The notes beneath the pieces were generated by a model. It saw only the letters and a list, made by a program, of their open reading frames with translations, had not been told where the DNA came from and searched no databases. The translations under genes and the position numbers were made by a program. Below are positions 44,681 through 53,254 of a stretch of 64,000 bases of DNA, in pieces. Every line of letters starts with the position of its first letter. Position 1 is the stretch's first letter. This DNA is from Runella sp. CRIBMP (GTDB lineage Bacteria; Bacteroidota; Bacteroidia; Cytophagales; Spirosomataceae): the NCBI RefSeq assembly GCF_009905605.1, contig NZ_JAAAKZ010000001.1, positions 992,001 through 1,056,000 of the forward strand. Reading direction: 5' to 3'.

Positions 44681-46099
44681 TCAGTGATTTTGTCGATAGT
44701 TGATCACAAATTTCACCCAATCTTTTTCTGTATCCGGGATCTTTACGTCGGGTTGGAAGCCTACATTGTCAATCGGGGCATAGTCCACCCAACCCGTGCG
44801 CGTGGTAGGCAGGCGCAACTCAAAGGTCGGGCAGGGGAGTTTGTGCTCGCGCACGTTGCCGTAGTCCATCATACCGCCCGTATGATTGCCGAAAAGCGTT
44901 ACTTTTTTGCTTTGTTTGGCATAAAACACAAAATACTCGGCGCTGCTGTAACAATGCTCGTTCATGAGCACCGACACTTTTTTTGGGTTTACCATCACTT
45001 CTTTGTACTTCATACTTTCAGCAGGGTATTTTACCATTTTGCCGATTTGTTTCCGGTTCTTAGCTAAGCTCTCCTGCCAGTGTTTGGCTTCTTTGGCCGA
45101 AATCCAGTACTCGGATAAGGCTCGGTCTATGATTTCCTGCTCGGCTTGTAGGTTATCGGCGGTGCTCCGGAAATGTGAATAAATATCTTTGAAACTGTTG
45201 GTATTGAGGTATTTCAAAAGGGCGGGAAACGAACTGTTCATGCCGCCGCCATTGTCTCGGATATCCACAATCAAATGAGGGGAATTACGAATCACGGCAT
45301 CGTGGGCTTTCAAAACGCTGTCGACCATTTCAAATGAGATGCCAAAGGAGGGTATTTTTATATAAAACGTTTGCGGATCAATGGCTTTCACCTGAAATTC
45401 ATCGTCGCTTTGTCGGGCTTTGGCAAGCTCTTCGGGGGTCGCTTTTTGTGGGTACTCCCGGGCCCAATAGCCTGAGTTCGGGATATTCATCATGTTTTCT
45501 ACCAACGGAAACGTCCGCTCCGACGACGACAGATCGCCCGCCCAATAAATGCCTTTATAAGGGCTTGCGCCCTTGGCATCGGCTTCAAATTTGACCATGT
45601 CCGGTTGCCATTTTGTGTTTTGAGCTGCCAAAACCACGGCCGCCATTTTTTCTGTTTGGATCGGGTCGCGCATGAGCGCAACGCGATAACTGCCGTCCAA
45701 GGCTTCCCAAATGCCTTCGAGCGGGTGCAGTTTGCCCAAATGGGCGTCAAAATAGGCTTTGGCCTTGACCTCGTCGGTGTCAATGGTCCGGATAGGAACT
45801 ACTGCCTCAGGGGCATTGTAGGAAAGTTGAAAATGCCCGTCGCGAAAAAATCGCTTGTAGATTCTCAGTAATTGATAGCAGTCTTTCTGACTAGTTATGT
45901 CTTTCGAGGCTGTGCGCAGGCTGTCGGTCAATTGATGATAACGAGGTTGGGTTTTAGCGTTCACTTTATCAAAATAACCCGCATAATTGTCCTCTGTTTT
46001 TTGAATAACGGCCGTTAACATCGTTGGACAGTCGCAGGTTTGGGCCTTGCCGAATAGACACTGAAAAATGAACATAAAAGCAGCCGCGGTTTTTCTCAT
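44681..46099 (-). CDS. Secreted S41-family serine peptidase
   Basis: The 472-residue protein has a signal peptide (AAAFMFIFQCLFGKAQ). The tail-specific protease domain occupies about 245-450: LIVDIRDNGGGMNSSF, then the nucleophile region NEHCYSSAEYFVFYAK with Ser385/Ser386, then TLFGNHTGGMMDYGN. Two close cysteines (QTCDCP) follow the signal peptide. There is no recognisable PDZ domain before the catalytic part, unlike typical CtpA. Substrate is unknown; it may act with the outer membrane protein encoded 108 nt downstream. Confidence 0.85.
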   Translation of the reverse strand: MRKTAAAFMFIFQCLFGKAQTCDCPTMLTAVIQKTEDNYAGYFDKVNAKTQPRYHQLTDSLRTASKDITSQKDCYQLLRIYKRFFRDGHFQLSYNAPEAVVPIRTIDTDEVKAKAYFDAHLGKLHPLEGIWEALDGSYRVALMRDPIQTEKMAAVVLAAQNTKWQPDMVKFEADAKGASPYKGIYWAGDLSSSERTFPLVENMMNIPNSGYWAREYPQKATPEELAKARQSDDEFQVKAIDPQTFYIKIPSFGISFEMVDSVLKAHDAVIRNSPHLIVDIRDNGGGMNSSFPALLKYLNTNSFKDIYSHFRSTADNLQAEQEIIDRALSEYWISAKEAKHWQESLAKNRKQIGKMVKYPAESMKYKEVMVNPKKVSVLMNEHCYSSAEYFVFYAKQSKKVTLFGNHTGGMMDYGNVREHKLPCPTFELRLPTTRTGWVDYAPIDNVGFQPDVKIPDTEKDWVKFVINYRQNH

Positions 46100-46238
46100 G
46101 GTGTTGACGGTGTTGGTTTATCCAATGTAAAACTCGAAACAATGGCCGGATTGGCAAATTGAATTAGACAAACGAGGAGATTTCGCAAGAGATACTACCC
46201 AATTCTCCCGAAATTTGCCCAAACTTTTAGACAAACGC

Positions 46239-47384
46239 ATGAATCGGCTCGACCAACGTAATTCCAGGGCATTTGAGGTTATTGAGAAAGTACTGCATTT
46301 CTACAACGAGCGGCTTTGGCTGCGGGTTTTGGTTCACTTGGGCTACCTTTATTTCTGTTATAAAAACTTACTGGCCGAATTTTACGTCGACAACCTTCGC
46401 TATTCGACCTCTTTTTATCTCTATTTAGGGAGTAATATTTTGGCCGGGTACTTTATTTTCTACTATTTGTTTCCCAAGTACTTTGCCCGCGAAAAATACC
46501 TTGCCTTCTTCTCGGCGGTGGCCTTTTGGTATTTTACCGTCTTTACGTACTGTACTTTTTTATTCGTTCAGGAAATATACGGGCTTAATAAGGTCAACGC
46601 CTATTCCACTTCCCGCGAAGACAATCCCCTGTTGGCTTTTGTAGATACGTTCAACGTGTACGGTCTATGGGGACATTTCACAAGTCTGCCCTTTGCATTC
46701 ACGGTATTTTATGAATTCAGAAACCAATTCGGACTTATTGTTTTAGCCAAAACGATGAAGTATTTTATGGAGAATACCATCAAACAAAAACAGCTCAACG
46801 ACCTTAATCATGACCTTGAATCGAAGTTTTTGCAAAGTCAGCTCAATCCGCATTTTCTGTTCAATTCGCTCAATAATATTTATGGGTTGATCCTCAGTCA
46901 AAAGCCCGAAACCCAAACCGCTATCAGCCAGCTGCAGAGCCTGCTTAAACAATCTTTTGATGATTCGTTGGGCAGCAAAGTTCCTTTACAATCGGAAGTT
47001 GATTACCTGAAAAACTACGTTAATCTGGAGAAAATAAGGCACGACAAAAACGTAACCATTGAGTTTGACACCGATGAGGCCGCATTGCAAAATAGAGCAA
47101 TTGCACCGCGTGTGCTGCTGCCGTTTGTCGAAAATGCTTTTAAACACAGCCTGCTCAACAACCTCGACCATGCACACATCTCGATCTGTTTAATCCTGAA
47201 AGACAGGCAGTTGGATTTTAGGGTAAAAAATACAAAACCTGTCTTAAAAATTACCAAAACCAACGTGGGCGGTATTGGTCTCGTTAACATTAGGCGCAGG
47301 CTCTCATTGCTGTACCCCAACCATCTGCTGACGATTCAAGAGAACACCCATGAGTATGAAGTCAATCTCAAGCTATATTTATAA
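46239..47384 (+). CDS. LytS-type sensor histidine kinase, intact
   Basis: The 381-residue inner-membrane kinase has four predicted N-terminal helices (about 25-165), then the His_kinase core. The phospho-acceptor is His205 in LQSQLNPHFLFNSLNNIYGLI. The N-box reads LLPFVENAFKHS and the G-box GGIGLVNIRRRL, so all catalytic motifs are present. The ATG at 46239 is used rather than a TTG eight codons upstream. The next kinase gene overlaps its end by 35 nt, and a LytTR regulator follows, so it should phosphorylate that regulator in response to an unknown envelope signal. Confidence 0.9.
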   Translation: MNRLDQRNSRAFEVIEKVLHFYNERLWLRVLVHLGYLYFCYKNLLAEFYVDNLRYSTSFYLYLGSNILAGYFIFYYLFPKYFAREKYLAFFSAVAFWYFTVFTYCTFLFVQEIYGLNKVNAYSTSREDNPLLAFVDTFNVYGLWGHFTSLPFAFTVFYEFRNQFGLIVLAKTMKYFMENTIKQKQLNDLNHDLESKFLQSQLNPHFLFNSLNNIYGLILSQKPETQTAISQLQSLLKQSFDDSLGSKVPLQSEVDYLKNYVNLEKIRHDKNVTIEFDTDEAALQNRAIAPRVLLPFVENAFKHSLLNNLDHAHISICLILKDRQLDFRVKNTKPVLKITKTNVGGIGLVNIRRRLSLLYPNHLLTIQENTHEYEVNLKLYL

Positions 47385-48441
47385 TAAAAGCGCATTGCTC
47401 GGCGAATGGCTATTTTGGCTGTTTTGGTACTTCTATGCGTGTTTTTATGTAGGCGCATCGGCAAATATGTTTACTTCAGGGGCGATGGTTTGGGCCCTGG
47501 GGAACACGCTTGCCTCGTACAGCATCTACTGGTTGGCGTTGGTTTGCGTGCACCGGATGTTTACCGAGGCAAAGTACGTTCTCTACCTGATCGTTTTGTT
47601 TTTTGCGGGTTATGTGTTCAGAACGTTAATAGGTGAATTCTCCTGGCAAATCGCACTTCGTTACTTTAATTTTGGAACCTTCACCAAGGATTATAATCAC
47701 ATGATTAACATAGATGGCGGCGGGATGCTGAGCAGGCTGCAACTTTTGCTTTTCAATACTGATTTTTTTCTGTCGCAGCCCAGCCGGTGGTTTCCTATTT
47801 CGTTGAAATTAATGATAGATCTGGTCATGGACCAACGAAAAAACAATGCGCTTAAAAAAAACAAAATGGACTTGGAAATCAAGCTGTTGAAGTCGCAGAT
47901 CAATCCTCAGTTTATCAATGGGGCGTTGGAAAATATCAAAAATCTGACGGCCACTTCTCCGGAGCAGGCGGCCCAAATGGTCCTGAAACTGTCAAACACG
48001 ACTCGTTATACCCTTTACGAAACCGACGTGGACGCCGTACCTTTACCGAAAGAATTAGACTTTATTATCAATTGCATTGATCTGGAAGAAAGCCGTTTGC
48101 CGAACCAAGTCAATGTTAATTTCAGGCTCAAAACGGAGCAGAGCGAGTATTTACAGATTGCTCCGATGCTTCTTTTTCCCCTGATAAACAATGCTTTTAA
48201 ATGCTTAAAATCAGAATGTGATATTGATTTATTGGTCGAAAAATCAGTACTGACGCTTAGAGTCGAAGCCGACAAAATCAATTCATGTCAAAATGACGCT
48301 ATCGAAAATACCCAAAAACGGTTGGCCTATCTGTACCCAAACAAACACCGTTTACAGCTGATCGAGAACGAATATGTCTATAAAATAGAGTTGAGATTGG
48401 AATTGGAAAAGGCAATGACTGAAAAGAAATCAATGAATTAA
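47350..48441 (+). CDS. LytS-type kinase paralogue lacking the phospho-acceptor histidine
   Basis: The 363-residue protein has the same architecture as its neighbour: N-terminal helices (about 15-165) then a His_kinase-like region. The acceptor motif reads LKSQINPQFINGALENI, with Gln187 in place of His. The N-box is FPLINNAFKCL, with Asn for Glu and Cys for His, and the G-box position reads NDAIENTQKRL without glycines. The frame is complete, so it is a pseudokinase and not a pseudogene. The 35-nt overlap with the intact kinase implies coupled translation. A regulatory partner role in a hetero-oligomer is inference. An ATG two codons in (47356) is an alternative start. Confidence 0.85.
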   Translation: MSMKSISSYIYNKSALLGEWLFWLFWYFYACFYVGASANMFTSGAMVWALGNTLASYSIYWLALVCVHRMFTEAKYVLYLIVLFFAGYVFRTLIGEFSWQIALRYFNFGTFTKDYNHMINIDGGGMLSRLQLLLFNTDFFLSQPSRWFPISLKLMIDLVMDQRKNNALKKNKMDLEIKLLKSQINPQFINGALENIKNLTATSPEQAAQMVLKLSNTTRYTLYETDVDAVPLPKELDFIINCIDLEESRLPNQVNVNFRLKTEQSEYLQIAPMLLFPLINNAFKCLKSECDIDLLVEKSVLTLRVEADKINSCQNDAIENTQKRLAYLYPNKHRLQLIENEYVYKIELRLELEKAMTEKKSMN

Positions 48442-48473
48442 AATCCGACTATATTTCTCCATTGGAATAATTT

Positions 48474-49256
48474 ATGAAAAAAATACGCTGTTTAATCGTT
48501 GAAGACGAGCCCATTGCGCAGGAGATTATTGAGACGTTTATCGGACGTCTTCCTTTTTTGGAATTGGTCGCCAAAACCAATAACGTCTTTGAAGCCTACG
48601 ACGAACTTTCCCGAAATGCCATTGACTTGATTTTTTGTGACATTGAGATGCCTCAAATCTCCGGGCTCGAATTTCTAAAATCATTGCCGCAACGCCCGCA
48701 GGTAGTAATGACCACCGCTTTTCATCAATACGCCCACGAAGGTTTTGAGTTGGATGTAACGGATTATCTGCTGAAACCCATTGCGTTTGAACGGTTTCTG
48801 CGGGCGGTACAGAAAGTAAAGGAGCGATTTGAGGCTAAAGAAATCTTAGGCCAAAGGCGGAATGAAAATCCAGAAATCGCCCTTCCCAAACCTCCCGGTG
48901 AGGAAACGGGTACACCGCGCTCAAACGCTGAAGGACATATTTTTGTAAAAGAAGACGGGAATCTAGTCAAAATTCAATTTGCGGATATTCAATACGTGGA
49001 GGCGATGAAGGACTACGTAAAGATTTACGTCGACAACCGCTTTATTGTCACGTACCTGACCATGAAAAAAATGGAAGAAAGTCTGCCCTCGGCAACATTT
49101 GCCAGGGTTCATAAATCCTACATTGCCAACCTAACCAATATCAAAGGCATCAGCGGGAATATGTTGGGGCTACTGTCCAATGTACAGATTCCGATTGGGA
49201 TGCAGTACCGGGAGTCGCTTTTAGAACGTTTGGGGCATCAGATTGTAGTGCGGTAA
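48474..49256 (+). CDS. LytTR-family response regulator
   Basis: The 260-residue regulator has a receiver domain (1-120) with the phosphorylated Asp56 in LIFCDIEMP, Thr in VMTTAFHQYA and Lys in DYLLKPI. A linker rich in Pro and Glu follows, then a LytTR DNA-binding domain (about 150-257) with IQYVEAMKDYVKIY and FARVHKSYIANL. LytTR proteins bind direct repeats in promoters. It starts 32 nt after the degenerate kinase and completes the three-gene signalling operon. Targets may include the divergent receptor/peptidase pair, but no binding site was confirmed. Confidence 0.92.
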   Translation: MKKIRCLIVEDEPIAQEIIETFIGRLPFLELVAKTNNVFEAYDELSRNAIDLIFCDIEMPQISGLEFLKSLPQRPQVVMTTAFHQYAHEGFELDVTDYLLKPIAFERFLRAVQKVKERFEAKEILGQRRNENPEIALPKPPGEETGTPRSNAEGHIFVKEDGNLVKIQFADIQYVEAMKDYVKIYVDNRFIVTYLTMKKMEESLPSATFARVHKSYIANLTNIKGISGNMLGLLSNVQIPIGMQYRESLLERLGHQIVVR

Positions 49257-49264
49257 TAAACAAA

Positions 49265-49326
49265 AACGTCGGCGAGGTTTGAACGGGGGCACGTTACGCC
49301 GCCGCGACCCAGCCATCGCCGACGTT
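49265..49326. terminator. Hairpin between the LytTR gene and hslU
   Basis: AACGTCGGCGA (49265-49275) pairs with TCGCCGACGTT (49316-49326) over 11 bp around a 40-nt G+C-rich interior. It separates convergent genes; the lack of a T-run makes the terminator role tentative. Confidence 0.5.
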
Positions 49327-49332
49327 AATTCA

Positions 49333-50769
49333 CTACAAAATATACTGACTCAAATCACGGTTTTTGACTAAGCTCGACAGACGTTGTTGCACCAATTCTT
49401 TGGTGACCAACACATGCGAATTGGCCCCGATGACGTCGGGAATGTCGTACATAAAATCATTGAGTAAGGTACTCATGACCGTTTGCAAACGACGCGCACC
49501 GATGTTTTCGACGTCGGAGTTGATGGTAAACGCCAGTTTGGCGAGTTCGCGCAGGGCGTCGTCGTTAAATGTCAATTCAACCCCTTCGGACTCCATCAGC
49601 GCGTGGTATTGGCGAGTCAGAGAGTTGCGAGGCTCTTTCAAAATCCGGTAGAAATCATCTTCCGTCAGGCTTTGCAATTCTACCCGAATCGGGAAACGTC
49701 CCTGCAATTCGGGAATCAAATCAGATGGCTTTGAAACGTGAAATGCCCCCGCTGCCACAAACAGGATGTGGTCGGTTTTGATGGGGCCGTATTTGGTGTT
49801 GACCGTGGAGCCTTCCACAATCGGTAATAAATCGCGCTGCACGCCTTCGCGGCTCACATCGGGACCGCCACCTTTACCGTTTGAATTGGCGATTTTGTCA
49901 ATTTCATCAATAAAAATAATGCCTAAATCTTCGGCTTTGGAGATGGCTTCTTCTTTGACCTCGTCCATGTCGATGAGCTTGGCGGCTTCTTCTTCGAGCA
50001 AAATCTTACGGGCGTCGGCGATGGTCACCTTGCGCTTTTTGTTGCGCTTGGGCATCATATTGCCGAGCATTTCTTGGATATTCATCATCGACATATCATC
50101 AATGGGACCGCCCATGACGCCGATGTTGGGTGCAGCCGATGCCTGCATGTCGATTTCGATTTTGCGGTCTTCGAGCTCGCCCGCGCGCAGCTTTTCCCGA
50201 AAACGCCCGCGTGTCCGTTCGTTGAGCTCATGGTCGGGCATGGAAGAAATCGGTGGCGGTGTTTGCACCATGTCAGCATCATCCGTAATGGCAAATCCAA
50301 CGCTGGGGCGGTGCTGACCTTGGTTGGTATTGTTGGGATACATCGGAGGGATCAACACGTCCAGAATAATATCTTCGACGATTTCCTGCGCTCTTTGTTT
50401 GACGGCTTCTTTCTTTTCGGTTTTGACCAGATTGACGGCCTGTTCTACCAAATCCCGCACCATACTTTCTACATCGCGACCCACGTAACCCACTTCGGTA
50501 AACTTCGAAGCTTCCACTTTTACGAAAGGTGCATTGGCGATTTTGGCCAATCGGCGGGCAATTTCGGTCTTCCCGACCCCCGTGGCCCCAATCATGAGGA
50601 TGTTGTTGGGAATGATTTCTTTTTGCATTTCGGGCGTGCTGTTCATGCGTCGCCAACGGTTTCGGAGGGCAATGGCCACGTTGCGCTTGGCATCGTGTTG
50701 TCCGATGATGTATTTATCAAGCTCGGCGACTATTTCGCGCGGTGTCAATTTGTCTAAGTGTAAGGACAT
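49333..50769 (-). CDS. hslU: ATP-dependent protease/unfoldase ATPase HslU
   Basis: The 478-residue AAA+ protein has Walker A GATGVGKT at 61-68, Walker B IIFIDEIDKIA, and the large inserted I-domain between them with a methionine-rich stretch. The start LDKLTPREIVAELDKYIIGQ and the end DLSQYIL are typical; the extreme C-terminus of HslU docks into the HslV peptidase. It unfolds proteins in the cytoplasm for degradation. hslV is not next to it. The ATG at 50769 matches the family; 17 open codons upstream are not used. Its promoter overlaps that of the divergent lipoprotein gene. Confidence 0.95.
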   Translation of the reverse strand: MSLHLDKLTPREIVAELDKYIIGQHDAKRNVAIALRNRWRRMNSTPEMQKEIIPNNILMIGATGVGKTEIARRLAKIANAPFVKVEASKFTEVGYVGRDVESMVRDLVEQAVNLVKTEKKEAVKQRAQEIVEDIILDVLIPPMYPNNTNQGQHRPSVGFAITDDADMVQTPPPISSMPDHELNERTRGRFREKLRAGELEDRKIEIDMQASAAPNIGVMGGPIDDMSMMNIQEMLGNMMPKRNKKRKVTIADARKILLEEEAAKLIDMDEVKEEAISKAEDLGIIFIDEIDKIANSNGKGGGPDVSREGVQRDLLPIVEGSTVNTKYGPIKTDHILFVAAGAFHVSKPSDLIPELQGRFPIRVELQSLTEDDFYRILKEPRNSLTRQYHALMESEGVELTFNDDALRELAKLAFTINSDVENIGARRLQTVMSTLLNDFMYDIPDVIGANSHVLVTKELVQQRLSSLVKNRDLSQYIL

Positions 50770-50793
50770 AAATGCGATTAAAATTTTGCAAAA

Positions 50794-50821
50794 CAAATGT
50801 AGAAACGTTGGCAATTTCAAA
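50794..50821 (-). promoter_or_regulatory. Candidate hslU promoter
   Basis: On the minus strand TTTG (50818-50821) and TACATTTG (50794-50801) are separated by 16 nt. The transcript would start near 50788, about 20 nt before the ATG. It overlaps the divergent promoter at 50808-50838. Confidence 0.55.
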
Positions 50822-50838
50822 TTTGAGCTCTATTTTTG
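50808..50838 (+). promoter_or_regulatory. Candidate promoter of the small lipoprotein gene
   Basis: TTG (50808-50810), a 20-nt spacer and TATTTTTG (50831-50838) form one of the cleanest Bacteroidetes-type promoters in the window. The start would be near 50844, about 22 nt before the ATG at 50866. Confidence 0.65.
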
Positions 50839-50865
50839 TACAAATTTGATAAACGAATCTTGAAG

Positions 50866-51165
50866 ATGAAACGTAACTTTTTGAAAATAAGTGCTTTGTT
50901 GTTGGTTGTTTCTTTGGCCTCTTGTAAGTATCAAAAGAACAATAAGATTGATCAAACAGATGTACGCGCCGGCGATGAATACGTTTACGGTGTGCATCCT
51001 GATTCGGCGGCTCGTCAGACCAAGATTAAATATACGGCTAAGCCCGAACTCGAACTACGTACCAACAGTATTCGTGAAAAAATGTTTGGTGCAGCTACGG
51101 CTGAAACAACGGCTCCTGCGGCGGCACTAGCAGCGGCTGATTCAGCAGCTACTGCGGCCAACTAG
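50866..51165 (+). CDS. Small lipoprotein of unknown function
   Basis: The 99-residue protein has the lipoprotein signal MKRNFLKISALLLVVSLASC (Cys20). The mature part is charged (KYQKNNKIDQTDVRAGDEYVYGVHP and so on) and ends in an alanine-rich tail, from about residue 82. No family is recognised. The ATG at 50866 is chosen because it begins the signal, 28 nt after a strong promoter-like motif. It ends in a clean terminator. Membrane anchoring is inferred. Confidence 0.75.
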   Translation: MKRNFLKISALLLVVSLASCKYQKNNKIDQTDVRAGDEYVYGVHPDSAARQTKIKYTAKPELELRTNSIREKMFGAATAETTAPAAALAAADSAATAAN

Positions 51166-51189
51166 ATTTTTAGCATTTGATATAAATAC

Positions 51190-51222
51190 GAAGCGACGTT
51201 TGAATAAGCGTCGCTTCTTTTG
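51190..51222 (+). terminator. Intrinsic terminator after the small lipoprotein
   Basis: GAAGCGACG (51190-51198) pairs with CGTCGCTTC (51209-51217) over 9 bp with a 10-nt loop, followed by TTTTG. It lies 25 nt after the stop. Confidence 0.8.
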
Positions 51223-51243
51223 TTTCCTAAAACTCATTTTCTT

Positions 51244-51702
51244 ATGAAAAAGTTATTCCAAATTTTGAGTATTTCGCTCTTTTGCAGCGTTGGCGTTTTT
51301 GCTCAATCGGCCGAAGAAATGGCGGTCAAAGTGCCTATTCAGCAGCTGTTTGACGGAATGAAAAAGAGCGATTCTACCTTGGTACGCCAATCGTTGATGC
51401 CAGGCGCGCGCCTTGAGTCGATCGCCAAAAACAAATCTGGTGAAGTCACGGTACGATCTGATTCTTTCGAAGGATTTTTGAAAAGTATTGGCAAAGCCAC
51501 CCCTGGCGATTTGGACGAACGCCTGAGCGCGGTCGACATTCGCATCGACGGTGAAATGGCCACGGCTTGGACGCCCTATAAATTCTATTTCAAAGGCAAT
51601 TTCAGCCATTGCGGGGTCAATGCGTTTCAGTTGGTCAAAACCGCCGCCGGTTGGAAAATCCTGAGCATCATCGATACCCGCCGCAAAGAGGGTTGTGAAT
51701 AA
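51244..51702 (+). CDS. Exported NTF2-like (lumazine-binding-like) protein
   Basis: The 152-residue protein has a signal peptide MKKLFQILSISLFCSVGVFAQ. The mature part (EEMAVKVPIQQLFDGMKKSDSTLVRQSLMPGARLESIAK) has the helix-cone pattern of SnoaL/NTF2-fold proteins. It ends AGWKILSIIDTRRKEGCE, typical of the putative lumazine-binding group in Bacteroidetes. Such proteins bind small ligands or act as enzymes; the actual role is unknown. Eight open codons upstream of 51244 are rejected because they precede the signal peptide. A repeat hairpin starts one nt after the stop. Confidence 0.75.
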   Translation: MKKLFQILSISLFCSVGVFAQSAEEMAVKVPIQQLFDGMKKSDSTLVRQSLMPGARLESIAKNKSGEVTVRSDSFEGFLKSIGKATPGDLDERLSAVDIRIDGEMATAWTPYKFYFKGNFSHCGVNAFQLVKTAAGWKILSIIDTRRKEGCE

Positions 51703-51703
51703 G

Positions 51704-51733
51704 GTAGGGGCAGGGCCGTAGCGGCCTCTGCCC
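51704..51733 (+). repeat. GTAGGGGCAGG-type repeat forming a hairpin
   Basis: GTAGGGGCAGGGCCG and CGGCCTCTGCCC fold back on each other around TAG with one mismatch or bulge. The first 11 nt match the repeats near 28.7 kb. It begins one nt after the stop codon of the NTF2-like gene. Confidence 0.7.
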
Positions 51734-51832
51734 GATAGAATACCCGAGCAATACTAAGAAAAACAAGGTCGGTTGTAAGCAACCTCCCCTTCAAAAAAAC
51801 GCGGTTATGAGTAACCGCTTTCACTTACTATC

Positions 51833-52084
51833 ATGCGTTACGTAGGAGATATATCAAGCACCGATCATTACAAAATCGCTCTTTATACATGGAACGGTAA
51901 GTACATTGTCAAGGTGGAAGCAGGTTTGTATGAGCAAACGTACAAAGTTAGTGAAATGGATTTTTTTGGTGACGAAGCCGATATTCGTAAGCTGTTTTCT
52001 GACGAAGCCTTCCTAAAAACAATTTTTGAGCGTTTCAATCAAATGCACACCGATTTTCAGGAAGCAATAGAACGGAATGAGTAA
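51833..52084 (+). CDS. Small cytoplasmic protein of unknown function
   Basis: The 83-residue protein has no signal or membrane segment. It is beta-rich at first (IALYTWNGKYIVKVEAGLYEQTYKV) and helical and acidic later (FLKTIFERFNQMHTDFQEAIERNE). I recognise no named domain. Clean codon use, a good start ATG and a stop just before an inverted repeat support coding. It is convergent with the S1C protease gene. Confidence 0.7.
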   Translation: MRYVGDISSTDHYKIALYTWNGKYIVKVEAGLYEQTYKVSEMDFFGDEADIRKLFSDEAFLKTIFERFNQMHTDFQEAIERNE

Positions 52085-52114
52085 ATCACCGCACGGCGGA
52101 CCGTTAAGCTAAGG

Positions 52115-52148
52115 AAGGAGCAAAGTTTTTCATTTTTCTCTGCTCCTT
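52115..52148. terminator. Weak hairpin between convergent genes
   Basis: AAGGAGCA (52115-52122) pairs with TGCTCCTT (52141-52148) over 8 bp around a T-rich loop, extended by GCTAAGG on one side with a slip. It may serve as terminator for one or both flanking genes. Confidence 0.4.
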
Positions 52149-52169
52149 AGCGTATTTGCGTGCACAAAA

Positions 52170-53180
52170 TTATTTCAATTCGCCTGGAATAACGCTTATC
52201 TTCTTTGCCAAATTATTCCTTAAAATCGTTACTTCAATGCGTTTTCCGATGGTGGTTTCGGTGAGCAATTTGTGTAAATCATCTACCGAGCCAACGGGGT
52301 TTCCTTCAAAGCCCACAATAATATCGCCCGCCCTGAATTCCGAGTTGTACGACACACCGTCGGCCTCTACACTCACGATGTAGATTCCCGTTTTAGTCTG
52401 TAATTGATTGTACTGCATGATGCGGTCGGTGAGGTTGATGAGTTGACCAGCAATCCCCAAATACCCCCTGCGTACGCGCCCCTGCATGATAAGCTGACCA
52501 GCTACTTGCGCCGTTATGTTGGAAGATACCGCAAAACACAGCCCCTGCGCGGGTAGAATGACGGCGGTATTGACTCCGATGACCTCCCCCTGTGAGTTGA
52601 CCAACGGTCCGCCAGAATTGCCGGGATTAAGTGAAGCATCGGTCTGAATGACATCGTCAATCAAACGCCCAGACTCTGAGCGTAATGTGCGGCCCAAGGC
52701 GCTGATGACCCCCGCCGTGACGGTGTATTGAAATCCGTAGGGGTTGCCGATGGCAATGGCGATTTGGCCTACCTGAAGGGTTTTGGAGTTGCCAAATGCA
52801 ACGGCCTTTAAGGCATCTCCGTAGATTTTCAACACGGCAATGTCGGTGGCGGGGTCACGCCCAATAATTTGGGCTTCAAACTCACGCCCGTCTTGTAGTA
52901 GTGCCGAAATTTTGGTGGCACCCGCCACGACGTGGTTGTTGGTGATGACAAACCCATCGGATGAAATCACAAACCCTGAGCCGGTTCCTTGACCTTCGTT
53001 GGGGTTGCGGCTGCGGGGTTCTTTTTTGCCGCTCACTTTGATTTGAACGACCGAGTTGCTGACTTTTTTAGCTACATTTACCACCGTTTGGGAGTAAGCA
53101 TCGAGTAAAGGTGCATCATCTTGAAAGACTGAACTTCCGCCCTCGGCGACGTCAGTACTTGAGTTGGTGAAAGTGATCAT
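52170..53180 (-). CDS. S1C-family (DegP/HtrA-like) serine protease with PDZ domain
   Basis: The 336-residue protein has the trypsin-like catalytic triad His83 (ITNNHVV), Asp113 (DPATDIAVLKI) and Ser189 (NPGNSGGPL), and a single PDZ domain at about 235-330 (YNSEFRAGDIIVGFEGNPVGS). There is no signal peptide or transmembrane segment at the annotated start, unlike DegP and DegQ, so it may act in the cytoplasm. The N-terminus is Ser/Thr/Asp-rich. HtrA proteins degrade or refold damaged proteins. The gene is divergent from a 61-codon gene. Confidence 0.88.
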   Translation of the reverse strand: MITFTNSSTDVAEGGSSVFQDDAPLLDAYSQTVVNVAKKVSNSVVQIKVSGKKEPRSRNPNEGQGTGSGFVISSDGFVITNNHVVAGATKISALLQDGREFEAQIIGRDPATDIAVLKIYGDALKAVAFGNSKTLQVGQIAIAIGNPYGFQYTVTAGVISALGRTLRSESGRLIDDVIQTDASLNPGNSGGPLVNSQGEVIGVNTAVILPAQGLCFAVSSNITAQVAGQLIMQGRVRRGYLGIAGQLINLTDRIMQYNQLQTKTGIYIVSVEADGVSYNSEFRAGDIIVGFEGNPVGSVDDLHKLLTETTIGKRIEVTILRNNLAKKISVIPGELK

Positions 53181-53254
53181 GGTGTTTGAGAATGAGAAAA
53201 ACCCAGTGCTTCAATCCCCGTTCCATGGCATAAAAAAAGACATTTTGACAGATA

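Noticed and set aside
47350-48441. The second LytS gene as a pseudogene
   Set aside because: The frame is complete, translationally coupled to the neighbour and retains the fold-forming residues; only catalytic residues are changed.
50074-50757. 227-codon open frame antisense to hslU
   Set aside because: hslU is unambiguous on the other strand; the antisense product has no domain and is rich in His and Phe, as in other shadow frames here.
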